The position numbers and the translations under genes are program-made. A stretch of DNA of 7,681 bases, taken from assembly GCA_965222485.1 (NCBI GenBank), contig CBDCUC010000014.1, positions 1 to 7,681 of the forward strand, given 5' to 3'. Positions 1 to 6,351 of this stretch are shown in pieces. How positions within the stretch are numbered: the first letter of the stretch is position 1; the number at the start of each line of letters is the position of its first letter. Below the pieces are notes generated by a model, which was not told the origin of the DNA, ran no database searches, and saw only the letters and a program-made list of their open reading frames with translations. Origin of the DNA: CBDCUC01 sp965222485 (GTDB lineage Bacteria > Pseudomonadota > Alphaproteobacteria > Rhizobiales > Hyphomicrobiaceae).

Positions 1-70
1 AGGTCGACGGGGCGCCCAACAGGAATGTCAGCACCATCATGATGCCGGCTAAGCGTCTCTTCGGTTTCAT
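1..70 (-). CDS. N-terminal 23 codons of an exported protein (runs off the window)
   Basis: Only the start of this gene is inside the window. The ATG is at 70-68, preceded by GGGAG (77-81) six bases away, a good ribosome binding site. The visible residues read MKPKRRLAGIMMVLTFLLGA then PST: a basic N-terminus followed by a hydrophobic core, which is the layout of a Sec signal peptide or a first membrane segment. A strong promoter-like sequence lies upstream at 127-155 on the same strand, so the gene probably has its own transcription start rather than depending only on read-through from priA, which ends 125 bases upstream. The function cannot be inferred from this fragment. Confidence 0.7.
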   Translation of the reverse strand, partial: MKPKRRLAGIMMVLTFLLGAPST

Positions 71-126
71 GGATTTCTCCCGATTCTGTCCGCGGAGCGG
101 ATTACCAGTGGTATTATCGTTTGAAG

Positions 127-155
127 AGTGTAAAAATTAATGATTCGTGTGTCAA
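127..155 (-). promoter_or_regulatory. sigma70-type promoter for the partial exported-protein gene
   Basis: On the minus strand there is a perfect -35 TTGACA (155-150), a 17-base AT-rich spacer, and a -10 TACACT (132-127) matching the TATAAT consensus at four of six bases. The expected transcription start is near 120, giving a leader of about 50 bases before the ATG at 70. The site lies in the non-coding gap after the priA stop, where a promoter makes sense. It was assigned by eye only. Confidence 0.55.
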
Positions 156-165
156 GCGCCATACC

Positions 166-181
166 CGCTCCCTTGGGGGCG
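166..181 (-). terminator. possible stem-loop after priA
   Basis: Just downstream of the priA stop codon (197-195) the minus strand can fold into a six-pair GC stem (CGCCCC region against GGG-A-GCG) with one bulged base and a three-base loop. A weaker outer stem (164-168 with 187-191) competes with it. There is no T-run after it, so it is not a classical Rho-independent terminator. It may only slow or stabilise the end of the priA transcript. Confidence 0.2.
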
Positions 182-194
182 CTGTTGCGGGCAC

Positions 195-2635
195 CTACAT
201 CAGCGACACCGGATCCACATCCACGGTGACGGCCACGGCCCGTTGGCTGAAGATATCGCCGTGGTCGGTCATCAAATGCTCGAGAAACCGGTGGATCAAT
301 TGCGAGCCGGCCCCTTTGATCAACATCTGCCAGCGATAGCGGTTGGCGATCCGGGGAAGGGGCGCTTCGAGGGGGCCGAGGATCTGCACACGCCGGCCAA
401 AGGCCTGATCCTGGTTTTGAACCTCGAGGCAGGCCGATTTAAGTCGCTGGGCCGAGTCGCGGGTCAGGTCCGGGTCCCGGCCCTGTAATTTGAGCTGCAC
501 CATTCTCGAGTAGGGTGGGTATTTGAGCGCGCCGCGGAGCGGGATCTCCCGGGTGTAAAACACCTCCGGGTCCTGGGTCTTGGCGGCCTGGATGCTGAAG
601 TGGTCGGGATTGTAAGTCTGCATCACCACCCGGCCCGGTTGGCCGCCCCGGCCCGCCCGGCCGGCCACTTGGGCCAGGAGCTGAAAGGTGCGCTCTCCAG
701 AGCGGAAGTCGGGAAAATTCAACGAGAGGTCGGCACAGATGATCCCCACCAGGGTGATATGGGGAAAATCATGCCCCTTGGCCACCATCTGAGTGCCGAT
801 GAGGAGATCGATTTCCCGGTTTCGCAGCTTCTTCAATGTCCTGACCAGCTCCCCCTTGCGGCGGGTGGTGTCCCGGTCCATGCGGGCCACCGCCGCCAAG
901 GGAAACAGGCCCCGCACCACGGTTTCCACCTTTTCCGTGCCCAGCCCCATCAATTTGATGCCCAGGGCCCCGCAATTTGGGCAGCGCACCAGGGCGCGGC
1001 GGTTAAAGCCGCAGTAATGGCACTGAAAGGTGCTGTTGTGCTGGTGGAAGGTGAGGGAAATGTCGCAGTGGCGACACCGCACCGCCTCGCCGCAGGCCGA
1101 ACAGACCGGGTAGTTGGCGTATCCCCGGCGGTTGAGGAAGAGCAGCACCTGCTCCTTGCGGCCCAAGGTCTCTTTTATGGCGGTTTTAAGCGGAGGGGTG
1201 ATGACATCGAGGCTACCGGGATGACGCCGGTATTTACGCAGATCCACCACTTGGATATCCGGCAGGGGCTGCCGGTGGACCCGGTGCCTGAGTCGGACTT
1301 CCCTGTATTTTCCGCCTTCCACATTGAAGCGGGACTCCAGGGAGGGGGTGGCGGACCCCAACAGGGCCACGGCCCCCTCCAGCTTGGCCCGCATGACGGC
1401 CAGGTCCCTTCCGTGGTAGTGCAGGCCGCCCTCCTGTTTATAGGAGGGGTCGTGCTCTTCATCCACCACCACAAGACCCAGCTTGGTCAGGGGCGCAAAG
1501 ACTGCAGACCGGGCGCCGATGACGATGGGGGTCCGGCCCGCGACAATCCGCATCCACTGGTCCAGACGCTCCCCGGCGGCCAGCCCGCTGTGGAGGACGG
1601 CCACCTTCTCTCCAAAACGAGCCCGGAACCGGCGTTCGGTCTGGGATATGAGGACAATCTCCGGGACCAGGACCAGGACGGTCCGGCCCTGGTTCAATGC
1701 TTGGGCGGCCGATTGAAGGTAGAGCTCGGTCTTGCCGCTGCCCGTGACCCCGGCCAACAGGAACACATCGAAACCCTTGCCCAGCGATTGGGTGATGAGG
1801 GGTAGGGCCCGCTCCTGCTCAACGGTCAGATCCAGGGGCTGGTCCGCCTTGATGGCATCGCCGAAGGGGTCCCGGTACACGACCCGGTCAAAAAGGGTCA
1901 GGTATCCTCCAGCGGCCATGGGTTTCGCCAGCCGGGTGGTGGAGGGGGCCAGGTCCCTCAGCTCCCGATAGGAGATTTCCCCGCGGGTCCGGAGCAATTC
2001 CAGGATTTTCAGTCCCGCGGGCGTTAAACTTTGCGGATCGGGATGATCGGGCGTAAAGGCGGCAAAGCGTTCGAGTCGCTGCCGGGTGCGGCCGTGTTCA
2101 AGCCGCCGCTCCCGCTCCAATAGCCCCCGTCGGGCCATGGCCTGCAGGGTGGCATGGGGGAGATCTTTGCCCAGGGCGGCGGCCAATTGCTTGTGGCTTG
2201 CCGGCGCCCGGCTGGTGCGGGCGAGGATCTCTTTTTCCAGAGGCGCCAAAATCGATTCGGAGACGGACTGCCGGCCCTTTTCCGTGGTGGCATAGACCGA
2301 GACGGAGACGGGGTTGATCCCCCCGGGGAGTGCCGTGCGGATGACCTCCCCCAGGGGGTAGAGGTAGTACGCCGCAATCCAGCGGTAAAACGGCACCATG
2401 GATGGTGGGAACAGGGGGGTTTCATCCAGAACATCCAGAATGACCCGGATCTTCTCCACATCGGGGGCGGGATCGGGCCCCAGCACATAACCTGTGGCGC
2501 GTCCCTTTCCAAAGGGCACCAGGACGCGCTTTCCAACAGAGACAAGGGGACAAGGGAATCGGGCACGCCATAGGAGAACGTGCCGTACACGGGTCGGGCT
2601 ACGGCAACGCTGATATGTTCCCAGTTGGCGCTCAC
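195..2635 (-). CDS. priA: Primosomal protein N' (replication restart helicase PriA), reading frame broken by a frameshift
   Basis: PriA is a cytoplasmic 3'-5' superfamily 2 DNA helicase that binds stalled forks and starts reloading of the replicative helicase. Numbered in the continuous 774-codon frame that opens at 2519, the visible signatures are: Walker A GVTGSGKTE (257-265), DEEH box (353-356), GSATPS (388-393), eight zinc-binding cysteines (473, 476, 482, 485, 500, 503, 513, 516), GTQMVAKGHDFP (575-586) and QVAGRAGRGG (617-626). The conserved N-terminal DNA-binding start (MSANWEHISVAVARPVYGTF) is encoded in another frame from a GTG at 2635. The two frames meet at the 8-bp tandem repeat 2541-2556. 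Removing one repeat copy would give about 810 residues, adding one base about 813, both normal for the family. The GTG overlaps the stop of the upstream CorC-like gene (GTGA), suggesting translational coupling. As written, the gene would not make full-length PriA. Confidence 0.93.
2541..2556. repeat. perfect 8-bp tandem duplication at the priA frameshift
   Basis: The octamer gacaaggg occurs twice in direct succession (2541-2548 and 2549-2556). Eight is not a multiple of three, so gaining one copy shifts the frame. With one copy, the minus strand reads VPDSLVSVGKRVLVPFGKG without interruption, joining the two halves of the PriA N-terminus. The repeat junction also forms a four-base C run on the coding strand (2546-2549), so a one-base homopolymer error is an equally simple explanation. 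Confidence 0.85.
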
Positions 2636-3915
2636 GGGGTGGGCGGGGTGTCGGCCGAATCGCCGGGATCCCCGTTCTCAGGCGGTGTTGAATTGTCCTG
2701 CGATTGGCGTACGATGTACTCCTCGATGCGGTTGCCCACCATTTTATTGACGACCACCGAGAAATTGCCCAGGTTCAGCTCTTCCTTCTCCGTGGGAATC
2801 CGGCCGATGCGGTCCAGGACATACCCTGAAAAGGTGTCATACTCTTTGGAATCCGGAATCTCCAGGGGGATGGCCTCGTTGACCTCTTCGATGTCCGATT
2901 TACCGGGTACTTTCCATTCGGTCCGGCTCAACTGGACAATTTCGGGCTCCTCTTTGTCCGTCTCGTCGGTGATCTCGCCCACCAGCTCCTCGATGACGTC
3001 CTCCAGGGTGATAAGCCCGGAAACACCGCCATGCTCATCGACGATGATGGCCATGTGGTTCTTACGGTTTTTGAACTGGTGCATCAGGCTGTCCAGCTTT
3101 TTGTTTTCCGGCACGAAGTAAGTTTCGCGCATGATGGCACGGACATCAGGGCTGGTCTCGCTTGTGGCCTGGTGCATGAAGAGGTCCTTGACGTTGAGAA
3201 TACCGATGACATGGTCGATGTCGCTGTCGATTACCGGAATACGGGTGTTGCCGGAGTTGGCGATGGCCTCCAGGTCCAGGGGCTCGTTGGCATCGACCAC
3301 GAACATGTCGGCCCTCGGCGTCATGATCTCCGAAGCATTGGTGTCGTCGAACTCGAAGATATTGTGGATGAACTCGCGCTCCTCCTCCTTGATTTCGCCC
3401 TCCTCCTCCACCACCTCCACAAAGGTCATCAGCTCCTCTTCGGTCACCTTGCTGGTTTTTTGCATCCTGCCCGTGAGCATGGGGATAAACTCCAGGAACT
3501 TGATGACCGGAAAGAGGATGATCGACAGCCAGTAGAGCGGGTAGATGGCGATCCGGGCAATGAGGACGTTGTTTCTCGTTGCCAGCGACTTGGGAAAGAC
3601 CTCGCCGAAAACCAGGATCAGGAAGGTCATCACACCGGTGGTGAGCCCGATGGCATAGGCCGGAAACAGCTTGATGGTGACAGAAGTGGCCAGTGCCGCA
3701 GCACCCACGTTGACCACATTGTTGCCGATGAGAATAGTGGTCAGCAGGCGATGGGGGTCGCTCTTCATGGACTTGATCAACTGGTTGGCGCGCCCCCCCG
3801 ACTTGGCGAGATGGATCGCCCGGGTGCGGCTGATGGAAAAAAGGGCCGTTTCGGCGGAAGAGAAAAATCCGGATAGGGCCAAGAGGATTATCAATAGAGG
3901 AATTTCTGCTGACAT
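2632..3915 (-). CDS. CNNM/CorC family membrane protein (DUF21, CBS pair, CorC_HlyC domain)
   Basis: This 427-residue protein has the standard three-part build of the HlyC/CorC (CNNM) family, linked to magnesium or cobalt transport and often labelled hemolysin. Residues 3-150 form the DUF21 membrane domain: a first hydrophobic segment at 5-20 ending in the family motif GFFSSAETALFS, further segments near 60-85, 89-106 and 120-145, and the conserved FGEVFPKS (103-110). An acidic linker (159-185) leads to two CBS domains (about 198-250 and 262-315; the second ends in DEHGGVSGLITLEDVIEELV). The C-terminal CorC_HlyC domain covers about 328-403, followed by a Pro/Asp-rich tail likely to be disordered. 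The ATG at 3915 has only a weak ribosome binding site. The stop overlaps the priA start by four bases, so the two genes form an operon. The transported ion cannot be read from the sequence. Confidence 0.92.
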   Translation of the reverse strand: MSAEIPLLIILLALSGFFSSAETALFSISRTRAIHLAKSGGRANQLIKSMKSDPHRLLTTILIGNNVVNVGAAALATSVTIKLFPAYAIGLTTGVMTFLILVFGEVFPKSLATRNNVLIARIAIYPLYWLSIILFPVIKFLEFIPMLTGRMQKTSKVTEEELMTFVEVVEEEGEIKEEEREFIHNIFEFDDTNASEIMTPRADMFVVDANEPLDLEAIANSGNTRIPVIDSDIDHVIGILNVKDLFMHQATSETSPDVRAIMRETYFVPENKKLDSLMHQFKNRKNHMAIIVDEHGGVSGLITLEDVIEELVGEITDETDKEEPEIVQLSRTEWKVPGKSDIEEVNEAIPLEIPDSKEYDTFSGYVLDRIGRIPTEKEELNLGNFSVVVNKMVGNRIEEYIVRQSQDNSTPPENGDPGDSADTPPTP

Positions 3916-4060
3916 TGTAGCGTCACTTGTCTAAGACAAAAAACCTGATCTCCCTGTTCTGATGAGATGCCCCGCGGGCATTGGTTTTTCCGGCCGGGTT
4001 GGGACCCGCGCCGCTCCTTTATGCCTTTACTTTAAAGCATAAGTGATTTCTATGCAATCC
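3916..4060 (-). promoter_or_regulatory. leader region of the corC-like gene with several small hairpins and a weak promoter candidate
   Basis: This stretch has no convincing gene. On the minus strand a weak promoter-like pair is TTGCAT (4057-4052) and TAAAGT (4034-4029), 17 bases apart. Downstream towards the ATG at 3915 are inverted repeats: 4021-4040 (eight pairs, one bulge), 3995-3999 with 4004-4008 (five pairs), 3967-3972 with 3976-3981 (six pairs) and 3927-3931 with 3935-3939 (five pairs). The 4021-4040 repeat overlaps the -10 candidate, so both may not be used. I do not recognise a known riboswitch. Short hairpins are common by chance in GC-rich DNA. Confidence 0.25.
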
Positions 4061-4137
4061 ATACCTTTGATAACTCAAAGGGTTGATTTGGGCCCATGCC
4101 TCCTCCGAAGCCCGGGAAATCCCTGTCACCCCCAAGG

Positions 4138-4173
4138 AAAAACGGGATATGGCCGAAGGTGGCGATATCCCGT
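4138..4173 (-). terminator. probable Rho-independent terminator after the cytochrome gene
   Basis: A perfect nine-base inverted repeat, acgggatat (4142-4150) and atatcccgt (4165-4173), encloses a 14-base loop. Read on the minus strand, the stem is followed by a run of five Ts (4142-4138), the first of which is the last stem base. It lies about 120 bases beyond the cytochrome stop codon and before the corC-like leader, so it would separate the two transcription units. The long loop and short T-run make it a moderate candidate. Confidence 0.45.
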
Positions 4174-4177
4174 CCTG

Positions 4178-4189
4178 ATCATGCATGAT
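4178..4189. repeat. 12-bp perfect palindrome
   Basis: The sequence atcatgcatgat equals its own reverse complement. It sits four bases from the terminator-like stem in the gap between the cytochrome and corC-like genes. It could be a dimeric protein binding site, but a single 12-bp palindrome is weak evidence. Confidence 0.25.
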
Positions 4190-4267
4190 ATGCGGTCGGT
4201 TTCATTTAGGGCCGCCCGCGATATCAGGTGCAGGCGGTTTGGTCCGTTCTCCTCGAAGGTAAATTGG

Positions 4268-4279
4268 GGTCTTAAGACC
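4268..4279. repeat. 12-bp perfect palindrome just after the cytochrome stop
   Basis: The sequence ggtcttaagacc equals its own reverse complement and begins 12 bases downstream of the cytochrome stop codon (4294-4292, minus strand). It has no T-run, so it is not a standard terminator. The remaining bases between 4190 and 4267 show no gene or clear site. Confidence 0.25.
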
Positions 4280-4291
4280 TGATGGATTCGG

Positions 4292-4756
4292 TTACTCTTT
4301 GGGGTGGCAATTGACGCAACCGATGGGTCCGGTGGGCATCACCTTGTCGCTGGCCTGCTGATACACCTTGGCGACCTCTGCGTTCTGGGCCGCTATCTCC
4401 TTGTGGCAGCTGATGCACATTTTGTGAAAGGCGGCCTTGTAGTAGAGCATGGCTTCATCGGCCTCATCCTTGCCGGGCGCCTCTATCAGGTCGTGGCAGC
4501 CGGAGGTGGTGCAGGATTGAATCTCTTCATCGTATTCCCATTGATGATGGCATTCCTGGCACAAAATTCCAAAATGATCGGAGTGCGGGAACTCCACATG
4601 GGCGCGTTTGGCCTCCACGCCCTCGGGCGGCGCCAGTATGATGGTTCCCAAGGGCACACTCAATGTGTCGCCTTCATATTCGCCGGCCACAACCAATCCG
4701 GCAGCATACAATACACTGATTAACAAGCAGATCATTAGGATATGTCTTTTGTGCAT
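4292..4756 (-). CDS. Periplasmic tetrahaem class III (c3-type) cytochrome
   Basis: This is a small exported multihaem electron carrier. From the ATG at 4756 it has 154 residues. A signal peptide covers about 1-24 (hydrophobic core ILMICLLISVLYAAGLVVA, likely cut after VVA). Four haem c sites follow: CQECH (66-70), CTTSGCH (82-88, the CX4CH spacing seen in c3), CISCH (114-118) and CVNCH (147-151). Candidate second axial ligands are H58 and H61 (in FPHSDH, matching the HSxH motif of cytochrome c3), H71 (CHH) and H111. Family members shuttle electrons between periplasmic hydrogenases or formate dehydrogenases and membrane complexes in sulfate reducers. The fourth site is CX2CH rather than the classical CX4CH. 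An ATG at 4762 is also possible, but AAGGGGG abuts it directly and lies six bases from the one at 4756, which decides the start. The exact partner is unknown. Confidence 0.9.
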   Translation of the reverse strand: MHKRHILMICLLISVLYAAGLVVAGEYEGDTLSVPLGTIILAPPEGVEAKRAHVEFPHSDHFGILCQECHHQWEYDEEIQSCTTSGCHDLIEAPGKDEADEAMLYYKAAFHKMCISCHKEIAAQNAEVAKVYQQASDKVMPTGPIGCVNCHPKE

Positions 4757-4796
4757 CCTCATCCCCCTTCAGAAATTATGGCAAAAAATCAGCACA

Positions 4797-4825
4797 CCCA
4801 TAATACGTCTGAATAAAACTTTCAA
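4797..4825 (-). promoter_or_regulatory. weak promoter candidate for the cytochrome gene
   Basis: The AT-rich gap between the MFS fragment stop and the cytochrome start contains TTGAAA (4825-4820) on the minus strand. A TATTAT (4805-4800) lies 14 bases further on, and the overlapping TATGGG (4802-4797) lies 17 bases on. Neither pairing is ideal, so only the AT-rich, promoter-like character of the gap is well supported. Confidence 0.2.
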
Positions 4826-4855
4826 CCCTTATTTGAATCCAAAATCGCGGGTGGG

Positions 4856-5218
4856 TCAGCCGCTGGCGGCCCTTGTGACGGGGCGCCCCGAGGTTTTGAA
4901 AACCAGGGTCGCGGCCAGGATGGCGGATATGATGAAACAGATGCCCATGCCGTAAAACACAGCCCTCAATCCAAAGTTATCGGCCAGCCATCCGCACACG
5001 GCGGCAGCCGTGGAGCCCACCCCGAATGTCAGGAAAAAATGGAGGCCGTAGCCAAATCCGTGGCGATGGGGCGGCAGGTACCTGGAAATGATGTAGTTTT
5101 GGATCGGCTGGGTGGCGAAATAGAAAAAGGCGTAAATGACTGCTGCAAGGATGATCACGATGCCGCTGCCCGCCGCCATGACGAAGACGAACACCGTACC
5201 CACAAGGATAGATTGGCC
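4856..5218 (-). pseudogene. C-terminal fragment of an MFS transporter (5' part missing)
   Basis: About 120 residues of a polytopic membrane protein end at the TGA 4858-4856. They contain about four hydrophobic segments (starting ILVGTVFVFVMAAG, VIILAAVIYAFFYF, FFLTFGVGSTAAAVCGWLAD and AVFYGMGICFIISAILAATL). The loop with GFGYGLHFF and the GWLADNFGLRAVF motif are typical of the last third of major facilitator superfamily carriers, which usually have about 400 residues and 12 segments. Upstream of about 5218 the open frame continues (to 5296) but reads a hydrophilic, Arg/Ser/Cys-rich stretch that is not MFS-like and lies opposite the propeller gene. The gene is therefore cut at its 5' side by the join. 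The substrate cannot be told. The stop codon lies 100 bases upstream of the cytochrome start. Confidence 0.75.
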
Positions 5219-5235
5219 GTCTGCCTGTTCGTATT
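5205..5235. other. probable join between two unrelated sequences
   Basis: Homology-like coding on the minus strand (MFS carrier) stops near 5218. Coding on the plus strand (propeller) starts after the in-frame stop 5209-5211. Both genes lack their 5' ends here and face away from each other with no room for promoters. Gene orientation changes, and base composition appears to change, at the same point. No insertion-sequence end, target duplication or integrase is visible. The exact breakpoint cannot be placed better than this interval. Confidence 0.6.
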
Positions 5236-5976
5236 GTGTCAACGGCGAACGGCGGCATATTTGCGACCGTGGCGACCGACAAAAAGATATGGGCAAAGAC
5301 GTCCGCCCGAAAGGGCAGAACCCTTACCCGGTTGCCGCACTATCCGCAGGACCTTGCCGGCGATGATGATACGCTTTGGGTTTTAAATTGGGTCAATGGC
5401 GCCAGCTCCAACATAAGTGTCACGAAAATTGATGTGGCTTTAGGTGCAACCACAGAATCGGGTCCCTTGCCCGGCGGAGGCTGGGGGATCGCGTCAGTCG
5501 GTGATACGGTGTGGACGGCTCATGAAGTTCTCGGCGAGACAAACAAAGCTGTCATTGTGATACTAGAAAAACAGACGCTTGAAGAGCGTGATCGCATCTC
5601 AGTCGCTGGCGACACTATCCATCACTTGAGGACCAATGATGAGGCAGTCTTTGCGGCAGGTTTTTCGAGCGTCGTGAAGTTTGACAAACACAGCCACAAA
5701 GAAGTTGCCCGAAAGGACTTGGCGAGCCACCGGGTTTTCAATATTGCTGTAAGCGACGAGTACGTAATCGCGACGAACAGCATCGATACCGTCTATGTAC
5801 TGTCGGCATACGATCTGTCATTGAGGCGCGCCATAAATTTGGAAACGTCGATCGGACCCGAGAACGCGCCGCATGACATTATCATCTTCGGCGATAATCA
5901 GCTGGCGATTGCCGCGAGCGATAGCATAAGTAGCAAAAAAGGTTATCTGGTAATTGTCGACGATTGGGTTCCTTAG
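5212..5976 (+). CDS. beta-propeller-like (YVTN/WD40-type) protein, 5' end missing
   Basis: The frame is open from 5212 to the TAG at 5974-5976, about 254 codons. The first possible start is a GTG at 5236 without a Shine-Dalgarno, and there is no signal peptide. I read it as the remainder of a longer protein cut at the join. The residues form repeating units of about 40-45 that alternate beta-strand-like and turn-like stretches: DDTLWVLNWV, GDTVWTAHEVLG, NEAVFA-like NDEAVFAAGFSSVVKFD, DEYVIATNSIDTVYVLSAYD and GDNQLAIAASD. Such blades with an aromatic or hydrophobic VYVLSAYDL-type strand are typical of beta-propellers. No catalytic motif is visible, and propellers mostly serve as binding scaffolds. 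A Cys-rich frame begins immediately at its stop and may be its own tail. Confidence is good that it codes for protein, moderate for the fold, and nil for the function. Confidence 0.6.
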   Translation: MGRLPVRIVSTANGGIFATVATDKKIWAKTSARKGRTLTRLPHYPQDLAGDDDTLWVLNWVNGASSNISVTKIDVALGATTESGPLPGGGWGIASVGDTVWTAHEVLGETNKAVIVILEKQTLEERDRISVAGDTIHHLRTNDEAVFAAGFSSVVKFDKHSHKEVARKDLASHRVFNIAVSDEYVIATNSIDTVYVLSAYDLSLRRAINLETSIGPENAPHDIIIFGDNQLAIAASDSISSKKGYLVIVDDWVP

Positions 5977-5996
5977 AATATGTTCCGCTGAATGGG

Positions 5997-6164
5997 ATGC
6001 TGGTTCGGCGTGTAAAGCGCAAAGTCAATGGCGAATGCCGGCCAATTCCGTGCGGCAAGGGTTACACAGGCTTTCAACCGAACTGTAAGCCGAAGGTTCA
6101 GTGCATAAAGTGCTGGCACGGAAAGGCCTGCTCACAGAAAAAGCCCAAGTGGCATCCGCAATGA
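5997..6164 (+). CDS. short Cys-rich, basic reading frame; possible frameshifted tail of the propeller protein
   Basis: From the ATG at 5997 this gives 55 residues, and the frame is open back to 5934. It has six cysteines in the last 35 residues (GECRPIPC, GKGYTGFQPNC, KPKVQC, IKC, GKAC) and many Lys/Arg. The C-GYTGxxPNC pattern resembles small disulfide-rich modules of secreted proteins. There is no ribosome binding site before 5997. Shifting back one base near the propeller stop would instead give VDDWVPLEYVPLNG and run straight into this frame. So it is either the C-terminal part of the propeller protein separated by an indel, or an independent small gene. I favour the former slightly. Confidence 0.4.
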   Translation: MLVRRVKRKVNGECRPIPCGKGYTGFQPNCKPKVQCIKCWHGKACSQKKPKWHPQ

Positions 6165-6193
6165 ACCTGCCCGGCTCGCTCAGCGACCAACTA

Positions 6194-6219
6194 GATGCAA
6201 GTCGTCGCATTTTTGCATC
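6194..6219 (+). terminator. weak stem-loop after the Cys-rich frame
   Basis: Seven bases gatgcaa (6194-6200) are complementary to ttgcatc (6213-6219) around a 12-base loop. A shorter alternative stem atgc/gcat (6195-6198, 6207-6210) is followed by TTTTT (6210-6214). It starts 30 bases after the stop at 6162-6164, a plausible position for a terminator, but both folds are weak. Confidence 0.25.
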
Positions 6220-6231
6220 CTGGAGGCCGGT

Positions 6232-6351
6232 ATGTGGGCCAAGCTATCAGCTCAACTCGCTATTTTTCTTTTGCCGGTTGCCCTCGCCTTTGAGGAGAAA
6301 TACCGCGGCCTGCGCACTCTGTTTCAGCTTAGCCTCGGTCTTGATGGGTAG
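6232..6351 (+). CDS. possible 39-residue small hydrophobic protein
   Basis: An ATG at 6232 is preceded by GGAGG (6222-6226) with a five-base spacer, one of the best Shine-Dalgarno sequences in the window. The product would be 39 residues: MWAKLSAQLAIFLLPVALAF, then a more polar tail ending LSLGLDG at the TAG 6349-6351. The start resembles a signal peptide or a single membrane segment. Such short frames also arise by chance, there is no homology evidence, and the frame could be part of a decayed gene. The function is unknown. Confidence 0.3.
   Translation: MWAKLSAQLAIFLLPVALAFEEKYRGLRTLFQLSLGLDG

Noticed and set aside
600..1805. 401-codon open frame on the plus strand opposite priA
   Set aside because: It lies antisense to the strongly conserved helicase and zinc domains of PriA. 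It is His/Gly/Pro-rich with no recognisable motif, typical of a shadow frame in GC-rich coding DNA.
2024..2520. continuation of the PriA N-terminal frame past the frameshift
   Set aside because: After the repeat this frame turns into Arg/Pro/Trp-rich nonsense, while the neighbouring frame carries the conserved PriA sequence.
2544..2552. programmed ribosomal frameshifting as an explanation for split priA
   Set aside because: The bases GTC CCC TTG do not form a canonical X XXY YYZ site. The tandem repeat or C-run offers a simpler explanation by indel.
3031..3876. 281-codon open frame on the plus strand opposite the corC-like gene
   Set aside because: The minus-strand frame encodes clear DUF21 and CBS domains. 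The plus frame is a compositionally odd shadow rich in Asp, Val and Gly.
3960..3990. plus-strand terminator (gcccgcgggc-type stem followed by TTGGTTTTTC)
   Set aside because: No plus-strand gene lies upstream to be terminated, so the T-run is probably incidental. The stem is listed only as part of the corC-like leader.
4043..4282. 79-codon plus-strand frame in the gap between the corC-like and cytochrome genes
   Set aside because: It has no ribosome binding site or recognisable motif, and it overlaps the terminator-like stem and both palindromes.
5935..5941. A-run resembling a slippery site for programmed -1 frameshifting in the propeller gene
   Set aside because: The heptamer is not in the required phase, and slipping here would replace the propeller-like GYLVIVDD strand with an unconvincing KRLSGNCRR stretch.
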